Assembly (NCBI RefSeq): GCF_001704635.1
Contig: NZ_MAXF01000055.1
Coordinates: forward strand, 1-64,000
Direction of reading: 5' to 3'
DNA length: 64,000 bases
DNA from: Streptomyces sparsogenes
GTDB taxonomy: Bacteria > Actinomycetota > Actinomycetes > Streptomycetales > Streptomycetaceae
Part shown: piece after piece, positions 61,687 to 64,000 of the stretch
Layout: each line of letters starts with the position of its first letter
Numbering within the stretch: the stretch's first letter is position 1
Position numbers and translations under genes: made by a program
Notes under the pieces: generated by a model
Database searches by the model: none
What the model was told of the DNA's origin: nothing
What the model saw: only the letters and a program-made list of their open reading frames with translations

Positions 61687-62284
61687 TCTTGAAGCGTATT
61701 CGCTGAGTGACAACTTTCTCCACGGGGTCAAGGCGCCGCGCAAGCGCGGCCCGCCGGCGCCGGCCGCCGCTCCCCGCCCCGGTCCGAGTCCCGTGCCGGG
61801 CAACAACGCGACACCGCCCGCCGCCCGCCGCCCGCCGCGCCCGCCGCCCGCCGCCCGCCGCCCGCATCAGCGTCTGCTCACCGACCGGCAAGGCATCCGT
61901 CGCGCAGGCGACACGCGGCTGCGCCGTCCGGGCCGGTACAGCCGTCGGCTCGGCACCCCGGGCCGCCCGCCCGGCCGGGAGTACGCTGATCTCACCGAGA
62001 ACTTTCGGGCGCACGACCACGGCAGCGCCGTGGTGAGTGACAGGTGGCCGCCGCCGATCCCGAAAACCCGCTGTCGGCTCCCCGCACCCTGGCACTCGCC
62101 GAGAACAGCCGGGACGGAGAAAACACATGGGAATGGGAAGGGGGACCCGTACTCAGGTGAGAGGCCCGACGCGGTCGAGCCCGGATGACCGGCCGGTCGG
62201 TCCGGTCGTCGACGTCCCCGGTGGAGCGATGGCACGAGCAATCTCTTCGTCGTCCCACCACGCCGCAGCCGATACGCGCCGATC
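61687..62284. other. Long non-coding region before the SpoIIE-type phosphatase gene
   Basis: This contains the dispersed 31-bp repeat (61705-61735), a CCCGCCG microsatellite (61811-61866) and ~400 bp without a convincing gene. A short frame from ATG 62127 ends inside the phosphatase gene but lacks recognisable features. Confidence 0.45.
61705..61735. repeat. Dispersed 31-bp repeat, copy B
   Basis: Differs at three of 31 positions from copy A at 55960-55990. It lies 18 bp after the DUF1152 stop. Confidence 0.7.
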
Positions 62285-63493
62285 ATGGCGGGGCAGCGGA
62301 TGACGCCCGGGCGGCGCGTGGACCGCTCCGAGAGCTTCGGGGAAGCGCTGCTGGGAGCGATTCTCGACCGCGCGCACGAGCTTCCTCCCCATCTGCTCGG
62401 GCCGCTGGTCGCCGACGTGGTGGAGCGATTGGGGGGCCGCCGTCCGCAGGTGCTGCTGCAGGACTACGACCAGCTGACACTCGTACCCCTGCCCGGCGAG
62501 GGCCTCGCGGAGGGAGAACCGGAGGTGATCGACGACTCCGGCGCCGGTCGCTGCTTTCTCGACGCGGTTCCCGTCGAGCTGCCTGAGGACGACGGCGTAC
62601 GGGTCCACCTGCCGCTGCTGGACGGCGGCGACCAGGTGGGGGTCATGGCGGTGACGCTGGACAGCGTCGATGACGACGACCGCCGCCTGCTGCACAGGAT
62701 CTCCGGCCTGGTGGCCGACCTGCTGGTGACCAAGCACGGCTACTCCGACCTGTTCTTCCGTGCCCGACGCGGTGAACCGATGAGCGTCGCCGCGGAGATC
62801 CAGTGGTCCCTGCTGCCACCGCTGGCGATGATCATGCCTCGTGTCGCCGTGGCCGGGATCCTGGAACCCGCCTATGACGTGGGCGGTGACAGCTTCGACT
62901 ACGCCCTCAACGGGGACGTCCTCCACGTGGTCATGATCGACGCGATGGGGCACGGCCTGGACGCGGCCACGATGGCCGCCGTGGCCATCGGCTCCTACCG
63001 CCACGCCCGCCGCGCCGACATCGGGCTGTCGGAGATCTACGACTTCATGGACCGCGCGGTGGCGGAGCAGTTCGGTCCCGAACACTTCGTCACCGCGCAG
63101 GTGATGCAGCTGGATGCGACGACAGGACGGGTCCAGTGGGTCAATGCAGGGCACCCGCCGCCGATCCTCGTCCGCGACCACCGCGTCGCGGACCGCCTGG
63201 ACGCCCCGACGACCCTCCCTGTCGGCCTGGGGGGTCCGGAGCCACGGATCGGCGAACTGGCGCTGGAGCCCGGGGACCGCGTCCTCTGTTTCACTGATGG
63301 ACTGATCGAGGAGCGCAAGAGCGATGGGGAGGAGTTCGGGGAGGACCAGCTGATCGACTGTGTGAACCAGCTGGAGAGAACCGGCCGCGGGGTCCGGGCG
63401 GTGACGCGCGCTCTGTCCCACACGCTCAAGCGGGCGCGGGGCGGACACACCACGGATGACGCGACGCTCCTCATGGTGGAGTGGCGCGGCTGA
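62285..63493 (+). CDS. SpoIIE-type (PP2C) serine phosphatase with N-terminal GAF-like domain
   Basis: A 402-residue cytosolic phosphatase. Residues ~15-165 resemble a GAF sensor; ~170-400 are the PPM domain with metal ligands in GGDSFDYAL, IDAMGHGLDAATMA, FTDGLIEER and TTDDATLLMVEW. It should dephosphorylate an anti-anti-sigma or similar partner; none is adjacent. ATG 62300 is an alternative start, and neither has a good ribosome site. Confidence 0.87.
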   Translation: MAGQRMTPGRRVDRSESFGEALLGAILDRAHELPPHLLGPLVADVVERLGGRRPQVLLQDYDQLTLVPLPGEGLAEGEPEVIDDSGAGRCFLDAVPVELPEDDGVRVHLPLLDGGDQVGVMAVTLDSVDDDDRRLLHRISGLVADLLVTKHGYSDLFFRARRGEPMSVAAEIQWSLLPPLAMIMPRVAVAGILEPAYDVGGDSFDYALNGDVLHVVMIDAMGHGLDAATMAAVAIGSYRHARRADIGLSEIYDFMDRAVAEQFGPEHFVTAQVMQLDATTGRVQWVNAGHPPPILVRDHRVADRLDAPTTLPVGLGGPEPRIGELALEPGDRVLCFTDGLIEERKSDGEEFGEDQLIDCVNQLERTGRGVRAVTRALSHTLKRARGGHTTDDATLLMVEWRG

Positions 63494-63924
63494 CCCACCA
63501 CTGCCGTCCGCCACCATGCCGCCGGCCTCGGCCAAGGGACGGCCTGTCCCGCGGCGATGTGACCTTCATCGCCATACGGGCATTTCGCCGCTACGCCATC
63601 CGCTGACGACGGCAGCAGCGGCAGATCTCCCGTCGACGGAGGTCACAAGGCTCTGGACGAAAGTACACGACAGGAAGAGTCGCACCCGCGGAGGGCAATA
63701 TCTGTGTCCGTGACATGAGAAATAGGTACGGGGCACGACGAGTATTCCTCGACCGTCTACCGGAGCGCAATTATCCACCGCGCAGGGCCGATCCCACCGT
63801 GCTACTGTCGATCTCAGTTGCAGGTGTGGTTGCCAGAAGGTTCATTTCCAACGGGGTAATCATCACGGCGACACGGTATTCGCACAGGGCGAATTCCTGA
63901 CACCGTCTCCGAAGGGGAAATGAA
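63494..63924. other. Intergenic region and cold-shock gene leader
   Basis: No gene seen. The part before the cold-shock gene has lower GC and a stem-loop (ATTCGC at 63878-63883 with GCGAAT at 63889-63894, with an outer ACGGT/ACCGT pair reaching 63906), consistent with a long structured csp leader. Confidence 0.5.
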
Positions 63925-64000
63925 ATGGCTACTGGCACCGTGAAGTGGTTCAACGCGGAAAAGGGCTTCGGCTTCATCGAGCAGGACGGCGGCGGCGCCG
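63925..64000 (+). CDS. Cold-shock protein CspA family (cut by window edge)
   Basis: Opens [20 protein letters not shown], with RNP-1 motif KGFGFI; 25 codons are visible. GAAGGGGA lies 6 nt before the ATG. Binds single-stranded nucleic acid as an RNA chaperone. Confidence 0.93.
   Translation, partial: MATGTVKWFNAEKGFGFIEQDGGGA

Noticed and set aside
61613..62128. 171-codon minus-strand frame across the CCCGCCG tract
   Set aside because: Created by the microsatellite, with an Arg/Gly/Ala-rich product; no ribosome site.

Overview
The window comes from a Streptomyces chromosome or a very close relative. Base composition is very GC-rich, GTG starts are common, neighbouring genes overlap by ATGA or GTGA, and the gene set and order around crp, the paired ArsA-type ATPases, wblA and the class A PBP match what I recall of the S. 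coelicolor core (no search was run). TTA codons are confined, as far as I noticed, to genes inside accessory segments. This is the usual signature of bldA-dependent accessory genes in this genus.

Layout. 1-2000: the end of an IS982-type transposase and a polysaccharide-deacetylase-like lipoprotein. 2-25.8 kb is a core block: SulP transporter/carbonic anhydrase fusion, acetyl-CoA synthetase, NhaA, holin-X-like protein, epoxide-hydrolase-like enzyme, MarP-type protease, Nudix and endonuclease III, Crp, MBL and Nudix pair, HTH-TM-ricin protein, RidA, two ArsA-type ATPases, WblA, class A PBP, YqeY and a metallophosphoesterase. 26-32 kb is an integrative element in tRNA-Pro(CGG), bounded by 57-bp repeats. 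It has no integrase, a truncated RepSA-like gene, and cargo centred on a DUF1906/peptidoglycan-binding protein. 32-39.2 kb holds a TetR-regulated dehydrogenase, a VOC protein, a P450, an S9 peptidase and SURF1. 39.3-48.9 kb is core again: ECF sigma with a membrane partner, asd-lysC, DUF5063-recR-ybaB-dnaX and the SRP RNA. 49-57.1 kb contains tRNA-Ser(GGA) followed by two further copies of its 3' half, so two accessory segments sit in tandem. The first carries a frameshifted integrase and a double-HTH/GHKL-ATPase/zinc-ribbon protein. The second carries a flavoprotein, an XRE regulator and an anti-sigma-like ATPase. 57.2-64 kb holds a RelE/Phd pair, SRPBCC with a divergent TetR, GNAT, DUF1152, a SpoIIE-type phosphatase and the start of a cold-shock gene.

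How the parts work together. lysC-asd supply aspartyl semialdehyde. dnaX, ybaB and recR form the usual replication/repair cluster. The tRNA-Pro cargo looks like an envelope or development module: SapA-like secreted protein, lipoprotein, DUF1906 protein, small membrane protein and a Tat-exported protein with an M15-like segment. Three of its five genes contain TTA codons. The best candidates for an undescribed system are the HTH-HTH-GHKL-zinc-ribbon protein at 50886-52820 and the tRNA-Pro cargo cluster. A second notable signal is a run of GACCCGGA octamers in the second ArsA-type gene, which looks like a TraB recognition (clt-like) site on the chromosome.
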